A stretch of 64,000 nt of DNA from Phascolomyces articulosus (taxonomy: Eukaryota > Mucoromycota > Mucoromycetes > Mucorales > Lichtheimiaceae). The stretch is from assembly GCA_025677815.1 (NCBI GenBank), contig JAIXMP010000008.1, forward strand, positions 310,001 through 374,000, written 5' to 3'. Made by a program: the position numbers and the translations under genes. How positions within the stretch are numbered: position 1 is the stretch's first letter; every line of letters starts with the position of its first letter. The notes under the pieces are model-generated. The model did not search any database. It was not told the DNA's origin and saw only the letters and a program-made list of their open reading frames with translations. Below, piece after piece: positions 1 to 11,472 of this stretch.

Positions 1-1169
1 TGAAGTAAATTTAAAAGGAATTGATTGATAGGTACAGAGGCATTTCGTTCTTTTGCCAATCGAACAAGATATCCATTCAAGTATTCTATTTCAGTGAGAC
101 GTTTCGCCATCATATCTTGGAATGTCTATCATAATAATGTACGTCATATTTAGAAAAACAACGAATAAAAATAAACTAAATGCTTCCTTCATTTTATAGT
201 ATGATATGTTACCGAAGTCTTTGATCCACTTGAAATTAATGCAGTTCGCTCCACCATCGTGTAAAGATCACCTCCATTGGTATTTAATTCCGTCAGTACT
301 TGGGCACATTCATCACAGACAGATCGTATGATTTTCGATGTATAAGGATTCTGAACTGGTACTTCGGTGGTCATTTCCAACAGACCTGATATAGCATTTA
401 AACTACAATTCACAACCAATTTACTCATCATTCGTTGGAGTAAATCGGGCCATTCCACCTTTTTGGCATTGATTCCATCTACTTTACAAAGTGCCTCGAT
501 AACAGCACCCGTTTGTTCCTTGTACTCTTGTTGCTTTGTCTCGTGGGAAGGTGATATAAAAGAGGGGGGATAAGCTGATAAAAAGTAACCATCTTTAGGA
601 TTTTCCCAACCCACAATATGCTGTACAGAAAAAGGTTCCGTTCGAACAGTAGCATGGCGATTGACACCAAGAATAATCGCAGGAGATTCTTGACGTTCTT
701 CGGGTGTAGGCCATAAGGATGCAAGTAATTCATCTGCAATTCCCATACCATTCTAAAATATAAAGCAATACTAGTTGTTGCTTATAGGCATGTCATGGAA
801 ACAAAACAAAAATAAAAAGATACATACTGTCAATAACACCAACGTGCTGGAACGAGACAATTGTGACTTGATGGATGATACGGCTTCTGTAACATTTTGT
901 GCTTTGGTGGTAACAACAACAGCTTCCAGCTTGTGGCTGTCAATACTAGTTTTCTTATCAATACTGCTACTAGGGACTATGGCATCAAACCCACCCCTTG
1001 TTATTAACTCAGGTTGATGGCCACGTCGATAAGTGATTTGATTTTGTCGTTTTTGAAAATCTTGTAATGTGCGTTGAGAACGTAGGACGAGAGTAACATT
1101 ATAAAGTGATCGAATGTGGAAAGCAGTATTGCATCCTACGGAACCAGTACCCAAGATATGGAATCTCAT
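1..1169 (-). CDS. 2-dehydropantoate 2-reductase (ketopantoate reductase), 3' end beyond the window
   Basis: The family reduces ketopantoate to pantoate with NADPH in pantothenate and CoA biosynthesis. Exons read on the minus strand are 1169-828, 752-213 and 125 to the window edge, with introns of 75 and 87 nt. The first exon opens with the Rossmann motif GTGSVG (residues 7-12). The first splice restores VLLTNGMGIADEL, the family's LLLQNGMG signature. Residues 225-233 (KLVVNCSLN) carry the conserved Lys and Asn of the active site. The last visible exon reads MAKRLTEIEYLNGYLV, matching the C-terminal helix that contacts substrate. About 335 residues are visible, so only the end is missing. Fungi have several proteins of this fold, so the exact substrate is inferred. 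Confidence 0.88.
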
Positions 1170-3093
1170 TTTTTTTATGGTAGTCTATAGAGGCTGGGAG
1201 AGGAAACAATTATCCACAACAAATTACGAAAAAGAGAGAAAGAAAGATTATATAAAATTTTAAGACTGAGTAATTATTTTTTTTTTTGTTTTTGGGCTGG
1301 TTGTGTTTGTGGGAAACACTTTTTTCTCACGAATTTTAATCTTTGATATATGCATCTTTTACTAAATCAAATTGAAATTCATTTTCTTTATCAATGCTAC
1401 TGCTATCATTAAACACGAGCAACGAATTGGATTTAAATGAAATAAATGAAGATGTTTTTAGTGACATATTATAGTATGGAATTATGTCTTAGGAATATTA
1501 AGTATACTCTGCGTAAACCTCAAGGATGCACATTATAATGTGATAGCACTAGCGACTGACTTAGTTTAATGTAATAAGCATTCAGTTACTATAACATATG
1601 CAGACAATCATATACACTAGATTTTTTGAAGCATTTATTATGTTTCGAGAACGCGGGTATCTTAATAAAAACATTCAACACCAGTCAATTATTGCTGCTA
1701 GACTATTATACGATCTTTTTCTATCTGTCAAAATGATTCAAATGCATAATTTTTTACATAATTTATGATATATTTAGACAACCTACTGTAGTTCCTTTAA
1801 TTTACCCGAGAATTTATAACTTTATATATAGGTACTCTTTTTTGATCTTTATATACGTATTGTTATATATTCGTAGAGTTGGAAAATACCTACCAAAAAA
1901 GTTGTTATCTTTCATGAGAACTAATTGAATACATGCATGGTACCACAGATGGTTTTGCACATGCCTTTTAACAAGAAGATTAAAGTAGAAAACTTTTCTT
2001 GCTGTGAAATTATTTTGTGTGTAACTTATACAATGATGTTTCTCATTTTCATCCTCCTGTTTAAATTTGTCGCCAATACGAATTTGATAGTATATAGATA
2101 GCAGATCCTAAGATGGTAGTTTGAAATCGAGAAGATCAACTGATGTAATACTCCAAGACGTGTATAATAAATATATCCAATTGAACTGAAGAATTTCAAC
2201 CTTTTTTTTTCAATGATTGCTTAGAAAAAAATACTCTGTTATCATTATTCATGCTAAATCTGGCTGTACATATCATAACAAGCATTGAGAGAGTACCTGA
2301 AATTAATATCACTCCTAACAAGCAGAATTAAACTTTTAATCATTAGAAATTGAGAAAAAAATAGAAAATAAACCGTGATAACGGTCATAATTTTCATTGT
2401 TGATTATCTGCAATCACTATAGGTTTTGAATCATCATCTCAACAAAAAATAGACAATATTTTGTTGTTATGTAATACTGCTGACTATCTTTATAATAAAA
2501 AGCGCTCATTATTAGGCTAGTGTAACAGAGTTCGAGGGAAAGTAGCATGGCTATGATAGTGTATGCGGCACTTGTTTGTTGTTTTTCTTTCTAGTGTACG
2601 CTATAAATAGTAATTTATTCCGTTAGAAATATGATTGGAATAGACTGGGACATTCTATATTGACCCTGAAACCGGTTATCATATGTATCTTTATTCTTTG
2701 TAATCTACATTTGCTGCTGCATGACGTTTTTTAAAGTCAAGAAAATGATAATAGACTCTATTTTTCAATAAGTTGTGAAACACAACATTTGATATACCTT
2801 GCTCTAAAATTTAAGAAACGTATGAGGGGAAAGAAACTATCACCAATGATGATAATTGTATTAAAAACAGAAAAAAAAGTCTATAAGAACGAAAAAAAGT
2901 AACAAGGTATATAATTTATTCAATTTTTTTTTGCACGTGTATATATATCATTGTATAATGATTATGTGTTGTTTTTAAATATATAAAGGTAATGTGGTGG
3001 AGTGTTTACAATAGTATAAAGAGTTGATGGCGTGGGAGATGTTTGGAGATTACATATATCGAATAAATGGGGTGGAATTATTATAAGGGTAAA
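1170..3093. other. Intergenic, no gene seen
   Basis: This 1.9 kb stretch between two minus-strand genes is very AT-rich with many stops in all frames. It must hold the ketopantoate reductase promoter at its left end and the 3' flank of the phosphorylase promoter-distal side at its right. I see no RNA gene or repeat worth naming. Confidence 0.5.
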
Positions 3094-4157
3094 TTAAGCA
3101 GGAGAGTGTTTCTTGACACTTTCCCACACTGTACCGACTGGGTCCATTTCATCTTCAATTTCTGTAGAAACCAAAGTATCCAAAACAGCTTTTCCAACCG
3201 CAGGTTCTAATAATGTCACCACCTCGGGACGAATAAATCCATTTCCCAAACGATCCGCAAAGACTTGCATACATCCAGCCGCCTTGATCTTTTGTTTTAT
3301 TGAACATTTGGCAAGATGGAACAACATACTTGTTTCCATTTCTGAACAATCCACATCAGGATGAACTTTACGGACCTCTTCGATTAATTCTTTGTTATCA
3401 TCCCAAAAGGATGAGTCTTGACGTCCTTGAGAAGAATAAAAGGAACACCCATCACAGTTGAGTCCCCCTGTCACAACAGGACCCACAGCCCCATCGGTTT
3501 CTTCTTCCAATTTATGAAGTGTCGATTTCAAATTGTTGGCTAATCGGTCTGTCATTTCTTCATCGGCAGCAAAATTGCCCGAGATAAGATAGGGTGTCTT
3601 TGCCAACTCTGGTTGAACAGGCTCATCACTGAAATAATCCAAGTTGCGACGAATGCAGAACCCACCTCGAGGGACGATAACAGAACCTAATTTTGCTCGG
3701 TCTGTCCATGACCCACATGATCCAAAACGAATAACTGCCATGGTACCTGAAACAACGGCTCGTGTTTCACGGATAAAAAAATCCATCATTGGGTTACCCA
3801 TACCACTACAAGAAGAAAAAAAGAAGTAAAAAACGATGTAAGAAATCCATGTTTTTAGAAGCATTTTTTTTAACTACATCATCCCACACAAAAAAAAATA
3901 ACTTACATGGCAAGAATAGTCACTGGTACACCTTTATATCGACCTGTAATCGTTAAAAATCCTCGTTGACTAGTATGAATAAAAGTTGGATGGCCTGCTT
4001 CTTCTTCACTATCGAACCATTTTGCAATAGAACGTGCTCGAACATGATCACCCACAGTTAAGATACGATTCGCTACTTCACCATATTTCACGTTGATATG
4101 GTACACTCGACCACTGGCATCTTGGGGGAAATTGGCATCAGCAAGTGCTTCTTTCAT
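3094..4157 (-). CDS. Uridine phosphorylase family protein
   Basis: Catalyses phosphorolysis of uridine to uracil and ribose-1-phosphate in pyrimidine salvage; cytosolic. Two exons, 4157-3907 and 3805-3094, are joined across a 101-nt GT-AG intron and give 320 residues, close to animal uridine phosphorylases. The splice creates ILAIGMGNPMMDF, equivalent to the family's VVATGMGGP motif. TVGDHVRAR near residue 40 sits where the phosphate-binding PGD motif lies. The uracil-recognition motif FYSSQGRQD (Gln210, Arg212) and the ribose-binding SEMETSML (EME at 239-241) are intact. It differs from purine nucleoside phosphorylases in having the Gln/Arg uracil motif. Start is the first ATG of the frame. 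It is divergent from RRG7 with an 803-bp spacer. Confidence 0.9.
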
Positions 4158-4280
4158 AGTGTTGTATTTTTTTTTTTAGAAAATGTAAAATGGAAAGAAA
4201 TGTGAATTCAATGTTTTGGATAGGCTCCGATTTAAAAACGAAATAGAATAATTATGCTATGTATTCCAATTCGCTTGTCG

Positions 4281-4364
4281 TGACGTACTCTTCCATTTTT
4301 AGTATTTTTGGATGAAATGAATGAGGGAAAAAAAGATGTAGCTTTTCCAGTCGTCATGACGTAA
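4281..4364. promoter_or_regulatory. Two CRE/ATF-like sites
   Basis: TGACGTAC at 4281-4288 and TGACGTAA at 4357-4364 lie about 125-210 bp upstream of the phosphorylase ATG. TGACGTAA is the Atf1/CREB type bZIP site in fungi. Seen in sequence; binding is inferred. Confidence 0.35.
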
Positions 4365-4885
4365 AAGTCGTTCATCTCCCACCTACCCCAAGAAGAAAAA
4401 AAAAGAGTCTGTATCGTCCATAGATTATATAATAATTTAACAGAAAAATATATTATCTATACATGTTTATAACTTGCATATTGGATGATCTCGCTTTAAG
4501 AAAGCGTGGTAACTAAAGCCTACTTTAAGCAAATACCTGATCAGGTACCAACGTCAAAAAAAAAGAATCGATCAAGTGCATAGCAATTCAATATGATCCC
4601 AAATCACATAAATATATCTACGAGCATATATAAGATACAATGAAAATACCATATAAACTGGGTATATCTTTAACGTCGTCATAGATAAAAGTAAAGTGGC
4701 TCATGCATAAGTTTTTATTTGAGGTATAGGAGAACTAATGCTAGTTCTCGAATCTATTAATAAACTCCACCACCATTTTTTTTAGATCTCTCGCACGTAT
4801 TTTTTTTTTTTCAAAGTACAATTAGAACGATCGTCAGAATTAAAAAACGAGGGAGAATCCAATCGTACCTTTTCTTTGTATCCAT

Positions 4886-4939
<54 letters not shown>
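4886..4939 (+). repeat. (TAC)18 microsatellite in the RRG7 leader
   Basis: Eighteen perfect TAC units followed by three ACC units end about 12 bp before the RRG7 ATG, so the repeat is very likely in the 5' UTR. Confidence 0.9.
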
Positions 4940-4948
<9 letters not shown>

Positions 4949-4960
4949 CTCTAATCCTCC

Positions 4961-5653
4961 ATGAGAAACGCGTTAAATCGTACCAAATCAACACTTATTC
5001 ACGATCTCAAATCGTTTTTACAACATTCCGGCCCTTCTGATCCCACTTCTACAGTATATCGAGGGACACTATTTGAATGGCAAACCCATGAAGTATTAGA
5101 AAAAACATTGGGGATGCGATTACGACGCGTGGGTGGTAAAAGTGATGGGGGTATTGATTTACGTGGTACCTGGCCATTACTACATAAGCTGCCATCCCTC
5201 GTAGGACTTGACAAGAATTATCCTCATCGAGAAAATGGAATAAAAAACAGGTCCACACCAACAATAACAACAGCGAATATCATTGTACAGTGCAAGAATA
5301 CCAAAGCAGGATGTACACCAGATCAAGTACGTGGATTGGTGGGTTCAGCAGGTATATTCGATCATCTAGAAGGAAAGAATGAAGGAACGATAGCCATTCT
5401 AGCAACGAGTAGCAGCAAACGGTATACATCAGATACCATTTCTTATTTTATGGATTCCAATATGCCATTGGCATTAGCAAGGATATGTCATATACAACTT
5501 GATTCCTTATTATTTAATCCAGCCGCAGAATCTCTATTGAATGGATTATCAGTAACAACTCAATATGATGCACATGGTCATCCTACGCCCATATTAATGT
5601 ATAATGGATATATTATCGATAATAATAGCAATAATGAAAATAATAATTTATGA
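4961..5653 (+). CDS. RRG7: Mitochondrial RRG7-type protein (restriction-endonuclease fold)
   Basis: Rrg7 is required for respiratory growth in yeast and has a type II restriction-endonuclease-like fold; its molecular role is not settled. This intronless gene gives 230 residues, like yeast Rrg7 (about 240). The N-terminus MRNALNRTKSTLIHDLKSFL is basic and free of acidic residues until position 15, fitting a mitochondrial presequence. The family core is clear: YRGTLFEWQTHEVL (33-46), RRVGGKSDGGIDLRGTW (55-71) and IIVQCKNTK (107-115). Asp66 and Gln110-Cys-Lys112 match the PD-(D/E)xK active-site layout, so catalytic capacity is possible. The ATG at 4961 is the first in frame. The gene converges on NIP7 with 162 bp between the stops. 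Confidence 0.85.
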   Translation: MRNALNRTKSTLIHDLKSFLQHSGPSDPTSTVYRGTLFEWQTHEVLEKTLGMRLRRVGGKSDGGIDLRGTWPLLHKLPSLVGLDKNYPHRENGIKNRSTPTITTANIIVQCKNTKAGCTPDQVRGLVGSAGIFDHLEGKNEGTIAILATSSSKRYTSDTISYFMDSNMPLALARICHIQLDSLLFNPAAESLLNGLSVTTQYDAHGHPTPILMYNGYIIDNNSNNENNNL

Positions 5654-5815
5654 TAGAAGAAAATGAAAAAGGCTTTTTGGATTGTATATATTGTTGTATA
5701 ATAAAATGAAAAAAAAAACAATGGAATGTAAAAATAATATATTACAAATGAAAGAAAGAAAAAACAGCTTTTGTGATTATAAAAAAAAATGATAAAAAAA
5801 TAACAATAAACGGAA

Positions 5816-6718
5816 TTATAATAAAGTATCTTCAGAACGAAGGTATTCTCCAACATCTGCTTGATGGAATACAATGATATCCGTTGGTTGAAGTTTCTTC
5901 ATTTCTGCTGTTGATCGTGCTGTAACACCAAAACCCTAATTATCATCATCCCACATATTAGCATTTGATATATATACCATATATATTCCCCCACTAGAAA
6001 GAAAAGACCTACCAATGGCATATCTGTCATCGAGTAAATAACAACACCCGTATGTTCAGGGGTATCATCAGTGATACGACCCAAATGTGCTTTAACAACA
6101 TTATTACCATAGAGATATGTCATTTCACCATTAGGCTTGATCCAGATCTTGTGCTATTTATTAATCAACATATCACCACCCAAAATTAGTGAATAAACCC
6201 TTGATTCCCATCGTAATATTATTTTTCCCTTTCTTTTTCCTTCATCATGAACATCGAATTCTCTTTGTACCTTTGCATATTGTGCCAAATAATCCAAAGC
6301 AGTAACATGAAGAGTAAATTTACCAGTTTTTGTGAATTTACCAAAACAAACACCAGCAGATCCCAAATGATCTCGGCCAATGGAACTTGCTACGCGTACC
6401 ATTTTCTCACTATAGAGAGATTAGATACATTAGCAACTTATGGACAATGAAAAAATAATTCGTTAGAAAAAAATAACTTAATGTACCTGAGATAATATAC
6501 TCTGTCTTTATGTAAACGGAAACAATAGGTTTCATCGGGACGATCAATCAAGTGCTTAATATTAGATCCAATACTATACGTATTAAATAAATTCAATTAA
6601 TTAAAGATCTTTATCATTATTTCTTCTTCATGAGATATATTAAATAAAAAATAAATGCTTACTATTTTGCTAATTTCTCGAAAAGAGTCGTTGTTTCTTC
6701 ATTAGTGAGGGGACGCAT
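5816..6718 (-). CDS. NIP7: 60S ribosome biogenesis protein Nip7
   Basis: Nip7 binds pre-60S particles through a PUA domain and is needed for 27S pre-rRNA processing in the nucleolus. Five exons on the minus strand are 6718-6663, 6573-6487, 6409-6271, 6153-6013 and 5935-5816; all junctions are GT-AG and in frame. The product is 180 residues, the usual length for the family. It starts [19 protein letters not shown], contains [21 protein letters not shown] in the centre, [15 protein letters not shown] at the start of the PUA domain and ends [17 protein letters not shown]. The pattern covers the whole family length with no gap. The start is 187 bp from the divergent DBP3 start. Confidence 0.96.
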
Positions 6719-6905
6719 TTTTTTTTATCAAAGAAAATAGGGTGAAAGTTGCCAAAGGAATAAAAAAAAAGTGTGATATGCAGAAACTTTAGCCACCCGA
6801 ATTGCTAAAATAGGATGCGGAACTTGTAAATTTAAGGGCTGTCAAGCAAAAAAAAAATATTTTTATTAAAATATTTCTTTAGCCTGTCTACACAATCGTA
6901 ATACA
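6719..6905. promoter_or_regulatory. 187-bp bidirectional promoter, NIP7 / DBP3
   Basis: Only 187 bp separate two divergent start codons. The region has A and T tracts around 6846-6882, which resemble the A/T-rich RRPE-type elements of ribosome-biogenesis genes, but I see no perfect named motif. Co-regulation of two 60S assembly factors is inferred from the layout. Confidence 0.6.
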
Positions 6906-8563
6906 ATGGGTGATTCAGTAGTAAAGAACAAGAAGGAGAAGAAGGAGAAGAAGGAAAAAAAGGAGAAGAAGGAAAAGAAGGAAAAGAAGGAAAAGGTTGG
7001 TATTCTTCTTATTATCCGTTATTATTATTATTTTTTTTATAGAAAAGGGCTTATCAAAGTACTTTTACTAATCCCCCCTTACCCATTGACTTTATTCTTT
7101 TTTAGTCCGAGAAGAAGAGAAAGCTTGAAGAAACCAGCAATGACGAAACCAAGCGACGCAAAGTAACCAAAGAAGAAAATGCCATTTCAGTGGTGGATCA
7201 AGTAGGCAATTACGAATACAAGGAACATGAAGAATTATCAGCCCTTGCACAATCCGAGATTGATACCTTTGTCAAGGACAATCGAGTCAAGATTGACAGC
7301 GATCTCAAACTTCGTCCCATTACCAAATTTACTTATGCCCGTTTGCCCAGTTTATTAAGTGATATTTTCAAAAAGTTTGAGAACCCAACACCTGTGCAAG
7401 CCGTCACTTGGCCATTTGCTTTATCCGGTCGTGATGTGGTTGGTATTGCCGAAACCGGATCAGGCAAGACCTATGGCTTTTTAATTCCTGGTTTGATCCA
7501 TTTGGCACAGCAACATAATATCAAACCTAAAGAACAAGGTCGCAAACCCAAAATGTTGGTCATTTCACCTACTCGTGAATTGACCGTTCAGATTCAGGAA
7601 CAAGCTCAAGAAGCCGCCAATAAGATGGGGTTACACAGTGTGGTAGTCTATGGTGGTGTTCCCAAACAACCTCAAGTCAACTTGATGCGTCGTGGTACTG
7701 ATATTGTGATTGCTACCCCAGGTCGTTTGATGGATTTGATGAATGATGGTGAATGTGATTTGAGCGAAATTTCATTTTTGGTTTTGGACGAAGCGGATCG
7801 TATGTTGGATGATGGTTTCGAACGGGATATTCGACAAATCATTGGAAATACCCCCAAAGAACGACAAACGCTCATGTATTCTGCTACATGGCCTCAATCC
7901 ATTCGTAAATTGGCCGAAGATTTTCTCAAGAACCCTACCCGAGTCACCATCGGTTCCGATGAATTGGCTGCTTCCCAACGTGTCAAGCAAATCGTTCAAG
8001 TCGTGCCCAATCCAAGAGATAAGCAAGACAAATTGATCAATTTGTTACATAAGATTCACAAGAATGGCAACCGTATTTTGGTCTTTGGTCTTTATCAAAA
8101 GGAATGTGATCGTGTAGAAGGTGTGTTGGGACGCAGTGGTTTCAAGGTCGCTGGTATCCATGGTAAAAAGGCACAACAAGCACGTAGTGAAGCTTTGGAT
8201 GGGTTCAAAAAGGGTCATACCCCTATTTTGATTGCTACCGATGTCGCTGCTCGTGGTTTGGATATTCCTAATGTCGAATTTGTTGTCAATTTGACCTTCC
8301 CTTTGACCATTGAACAATATATTCATCGTATTGGTCGTACAGGTCGTGGTGGCAAGACGGGCACTGCTTATACTTTCTTTTCCAATGATGATAAGGCCCA
8401 TTCGGGTGAATTGATTAATGTATTGAAGCAAGCCAATATGCCTGTGCCTGAAGAATTGTACAAGTATGGTACTACTGTCAAGAAGAAAACCCATGGTGCT
8501 TATGGTGCTTTCTTTAAGGATACTTCTGATGCTCCTAAGGCTACCAAGATCGTTTTTGATTAA
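6906..8563 (+). CDS. DBP3: DEAD-box RNA helicase Dbp3
   Basis: Dbp3 is a nucleolar ATP-dependent RNA helicase in 60S pre-rRNA processing. Exons 6906-6995 and 7106-8563 flank a 110-nt intron (donor GTTGGT, weaker than usual) and give 515 residues against about 520 in yeast. The first exon encodes a Lys/Glu repeat (KKEKKEKKEK), the hallmark N-terminal tail of Dbp3. The helicase core has PTPVQAVTWP (Q motif), AETGSGKT (145-152), PTREL, VLDEAD (DEAD at 258-261), SAT (289-291, in YSATWP), and HRIGRTGR (437-444). YSATWP rather than SATMP places it in the Dbp2/Dbp3 branch, and the tail decides for Dbp3. Shares its promoter with NIP7. Confidence 0.94.
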
Positions 8564-8890
8564 ACAAAAAAAATTATCATTTGTTCATCCACCCCATTAT
8601 CATCTCTTTCTCTCCTTTTTTCATATAACAAAATTCCATCACCCATTCTCATATAATAGATATATATATATACATATATAAATATTTATATTACATTTTG
8701 TTCTTTTTCTTTTGCATTTATCTCTCTCTCTCTGTTTTTTTCTTTGTATAATACAAAAAATACATTTCATGTTATTGTTATTTATTAATTTATATACTTT
8801 TTTTCTGGGACCACTAAACACACAATTTGTTTGTTTTTTTATCAAGATTGAGATAATATATATATATAGCTATTTACAGTTTTACTTTTT
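8564..8890. other. Convergent 3' flanks
   Basis: DBP3 and the GATA-finger gene converge here with 327 bp between stop codons. The stretch is AT- and CT-rich with short TA runs near 8660 and 8860; it probably holds both polyadenylation regions. No gene seen. Confidence 0.5.
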
Positions 8891-11472
8891 TTAACTGGGT
8901 GGGGTAGATGGGGAGGAGGTTTTATCCTTGACCGTCGTGGTTGTAATGGTACTCGTGGTGGTTGAAGCACTAGGAGTAATACAAGGTGTAGCTAACCATC
9001 TTTCAAGAATACGTTGCACCACAGCAATCCCGTCCTCATCCAGCTTTTCCAAAAAACGAATCTTCATACTCTTGGTTGGGTCACCGGGTATTAAAAGATT
9101 TGTATGGAACTGACGGATCACTGGACCTACTTGAGGTATGACCGTCATGATAAGCACTTCTTGTTCTAATTGTTTTTCTTCAATCACTTGAAATGTAGCA
9201 CATTTTAGTTGTGTCCTCTCCATCTTCATGGTGATGGGAGGAAATCCTTCTTTGACAAGATGGATGGAAAAACAGTTTTCTATCAGCGTAACAGAACAGG
9301 CTGGATGAACAAATAAAAAGGAGGGACCAAAGTCTATGGATAGTGTGGGGAGAGGTATGCCAGCTGGGTTATGGTATATGGAATGAAGTGGTTTTGGTTC
9401 TGGTTTGAGTGCAGCAGGAGCTATATTAACTGTTGTTGTTGTTAAAGGGGTTATTACTGGATTACTGGTACAAGTATTAGCAGCGGCAATAGGAACAGGA
9501 GATGCCATAATAGGTGTAGGGTTGGTAGAAGAGGTTGCAGCAGCAATTGATTGTGGTAGTAAATTTTGTTTTTGTTTTAATTGTTTTTGCTTTTGCTTCT
9601 GCTTTTGCTTCTGTTTCGATGGTGGTTTGGATGATGACGGTTGTTCCTGCTGTTGTTGTTGCTCTACAGGACCTTGTAAAGTCTGTACCGTTTGCTGCGC
9701 GGTCAATTTATTTTGAATTGAATTCTTTCTAGTATTGGCTGCTGCCTGTTGTTGTTCTTGCTCTTGCCTTTGTTTTTCAAGTTCCAAAAGTTGTTTTTTT
9801 CGTTGACGTTCCTTTTCAAACGCCTCTTCTTCTCTTTTCCTTTCTCTTTCTTCTTTAGCCCGTTTCTTTTCTTCTTCTTTACTAATGACAGGGGCATCTT
9901 TAAGAATTTTGCCTTGAGCCCATAAAAGACCACAAGAATTACACAAAGTGCCTTGACCTGCAGGACCAGGTCGCCACATGCTTGTTGTTTTTGCAATACA
10001 ATAAGTACATTTTCGTAATCCATCATCTTTACTATGGGCTGTTTTGCTTTTCGATACTAAATATAATATGTATATTTCATATTGTTATTTGTCATTGTAT
10101 CCTTATGAATATAAAGAGAGTGAAACTTACATTCTTCATCGGTTCGCGGTCTTTTTCCAAGGTATATATCATTTAATAGTTCATTTCGTCTCTTTTCAGC
10201 TAGAACAGGTCCATGGATAATATCAGGTATCGTGGATGCTTTTTGTAATAATTCCTACATAAAGATTTACAGTCATTATCAATAATTCACATCCTCCTTT
10301 TTCTCTTGTTTCTAAAAGATGAGATAGCTTACCATAATCGATTTATCCATTATAGAATGATATTGTAAAAATCGACGTGTTGGTAACGTCCTTAACCTTG
10401 CCACCATTTTGTTTCGTACAATTTCAGGGGGTTGAACAATGGATAAGATCATTTGTAATAAAGGTTCTTGCACACCTGTTAATCGTATATTGACGGGTTG
10501 TGGTGGAGTTTCTGAGGAGGAAGATATTGATTCACCTTCTTCTACCTTTGTTACAGTAGGATATGCTTCTTCCATAGGTGTATCCAAAGTAGTAGCATAA
10601 CTCCGTATGGTAACTGATGTGGATTGATGCCCCCAAATTGCTACTTTCTCACTTGCACCACGAAAGAAATCTTGACAGTCCTTCAATGGTAATAAAAAGG
10701 ACGCAGTGAGTTGAAACTCTCCTGCTGTTTGTTGACACGGCGACGACGACTCCACTATGACTTCAGTTGGAAATATATACCGTTCACCTACATTCTCTTT
10801 GAATTCCATGACAAGATCAGTAAACACTAAATCGTCAGGTGTCTCTTGTGGAGGAGGGGGAGGTAACGGTTGCTGTTGTCCGTCCTCTTGCTGTTCTTGC
10901 TCTGGTTGGAGCTGTTCCTTGCTGCTACTACTAATACTACCGTCATCCAATGTTTCAGGTTCCTGTTCCTTTTCCATGTTAATATCATTGTCACTCCCCA
11001 TAGGAATATCGACAATGTTGTCCATGAGTCCTGTTTCCTTTGCCAATTGTGTCCAAGGTTCTTTCCGCACAGCTTCATAGAATGTTGTTTCGGGAAAAAC
11101 ATGAACACCTAAATGAACTGTACACGTCCCCAAGTAGCGCATATTGGGCCATTTTTTACGCATATTGTTGGTCCGTCGTGGTTGTTGTATAGTGTCATGA
11201 CGATATTTAGGAAATATGGACTGACACCAGTTTAATCGTGATTGTAATAACGAGATCAATAACGTGCCACTTTTTTTTTGAAAAGATATATATATATATA
11301 TAAGTAGGTTTGTTAGGAAAACAAAAACGTACATATACGAAAAAGAAAAGTTTTTGTGCGTTTACTTTTTAGTATCAGAACCTAATGAAGGTGTAGGATC
11401 CGTTGGTAAGTTAATGTTACGAATGCTAGTTTCTGTACGTTTTTTAGCTGTAAGTATGGTATAGTTTGACAT
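8891..11472 (-). CDS. GATA-type zinc-finger protein, large, unassigned subfamily
   Basis: A probable nuclear DNA-binding or chromatin protein. Exons on the minus strand are 11472-11366, 11269-10333, 10254-10131 and 10056-8891; all join in frame to 777 residues. The finger is C406-x2-C409-x18-C428-x2-C431 with TSMWRPGPAGQGTLCNSCG, the spacing of single-finger GATA proteins. A strongly charged Lys/Glu/Arg stretch follows (about 440-490), predicted coiled coil, then long Gln-rich and Ser/Thr-rich segments. The N-terminal 120 residues (NGTLLISLLQSRLNW, RYLGTCTVHLGVHVFPE) and the C-terminal block (about 615-740, ending RFLEKLDEDGIAVVQRILERW) look structured and conserved, but I do not recognise them. 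They suggest a regulator or complex subunit rather than a simple nitrogen-regulator GATA factor. Function is not assigned. Confidence 0.8.

Larger units (their letters stand above)
4158..4960. promoter_or_regulatory. Divergent promoter region, uridine phosphorylase / RRG7
   Basis: This 803-bp region separates two divergent start codons, so it must contain both promoters. It holds two CRE-like TGACGTA motifs nearer the phosphorylase and a TAC microsatellite next to the RRG7 start. No coding sequence is apparent; the serine-run reading frame on the minus strand is just the complement of the microsatellite. Confidence 0.5.

Noticed and set aside
4782..4994. Minus-strand frame with a long serine run
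   Set aside because: It is the complement of the (TAC)18 repeat in the RRG7 leader and has no domain outside the repeat.
9405..9716. Plus-strand Cys/Val/Phe-rich frame
   Set aside because: It mirrors the Gln/Lys-rich codons of the GATA-finger gene on the opposite strand.
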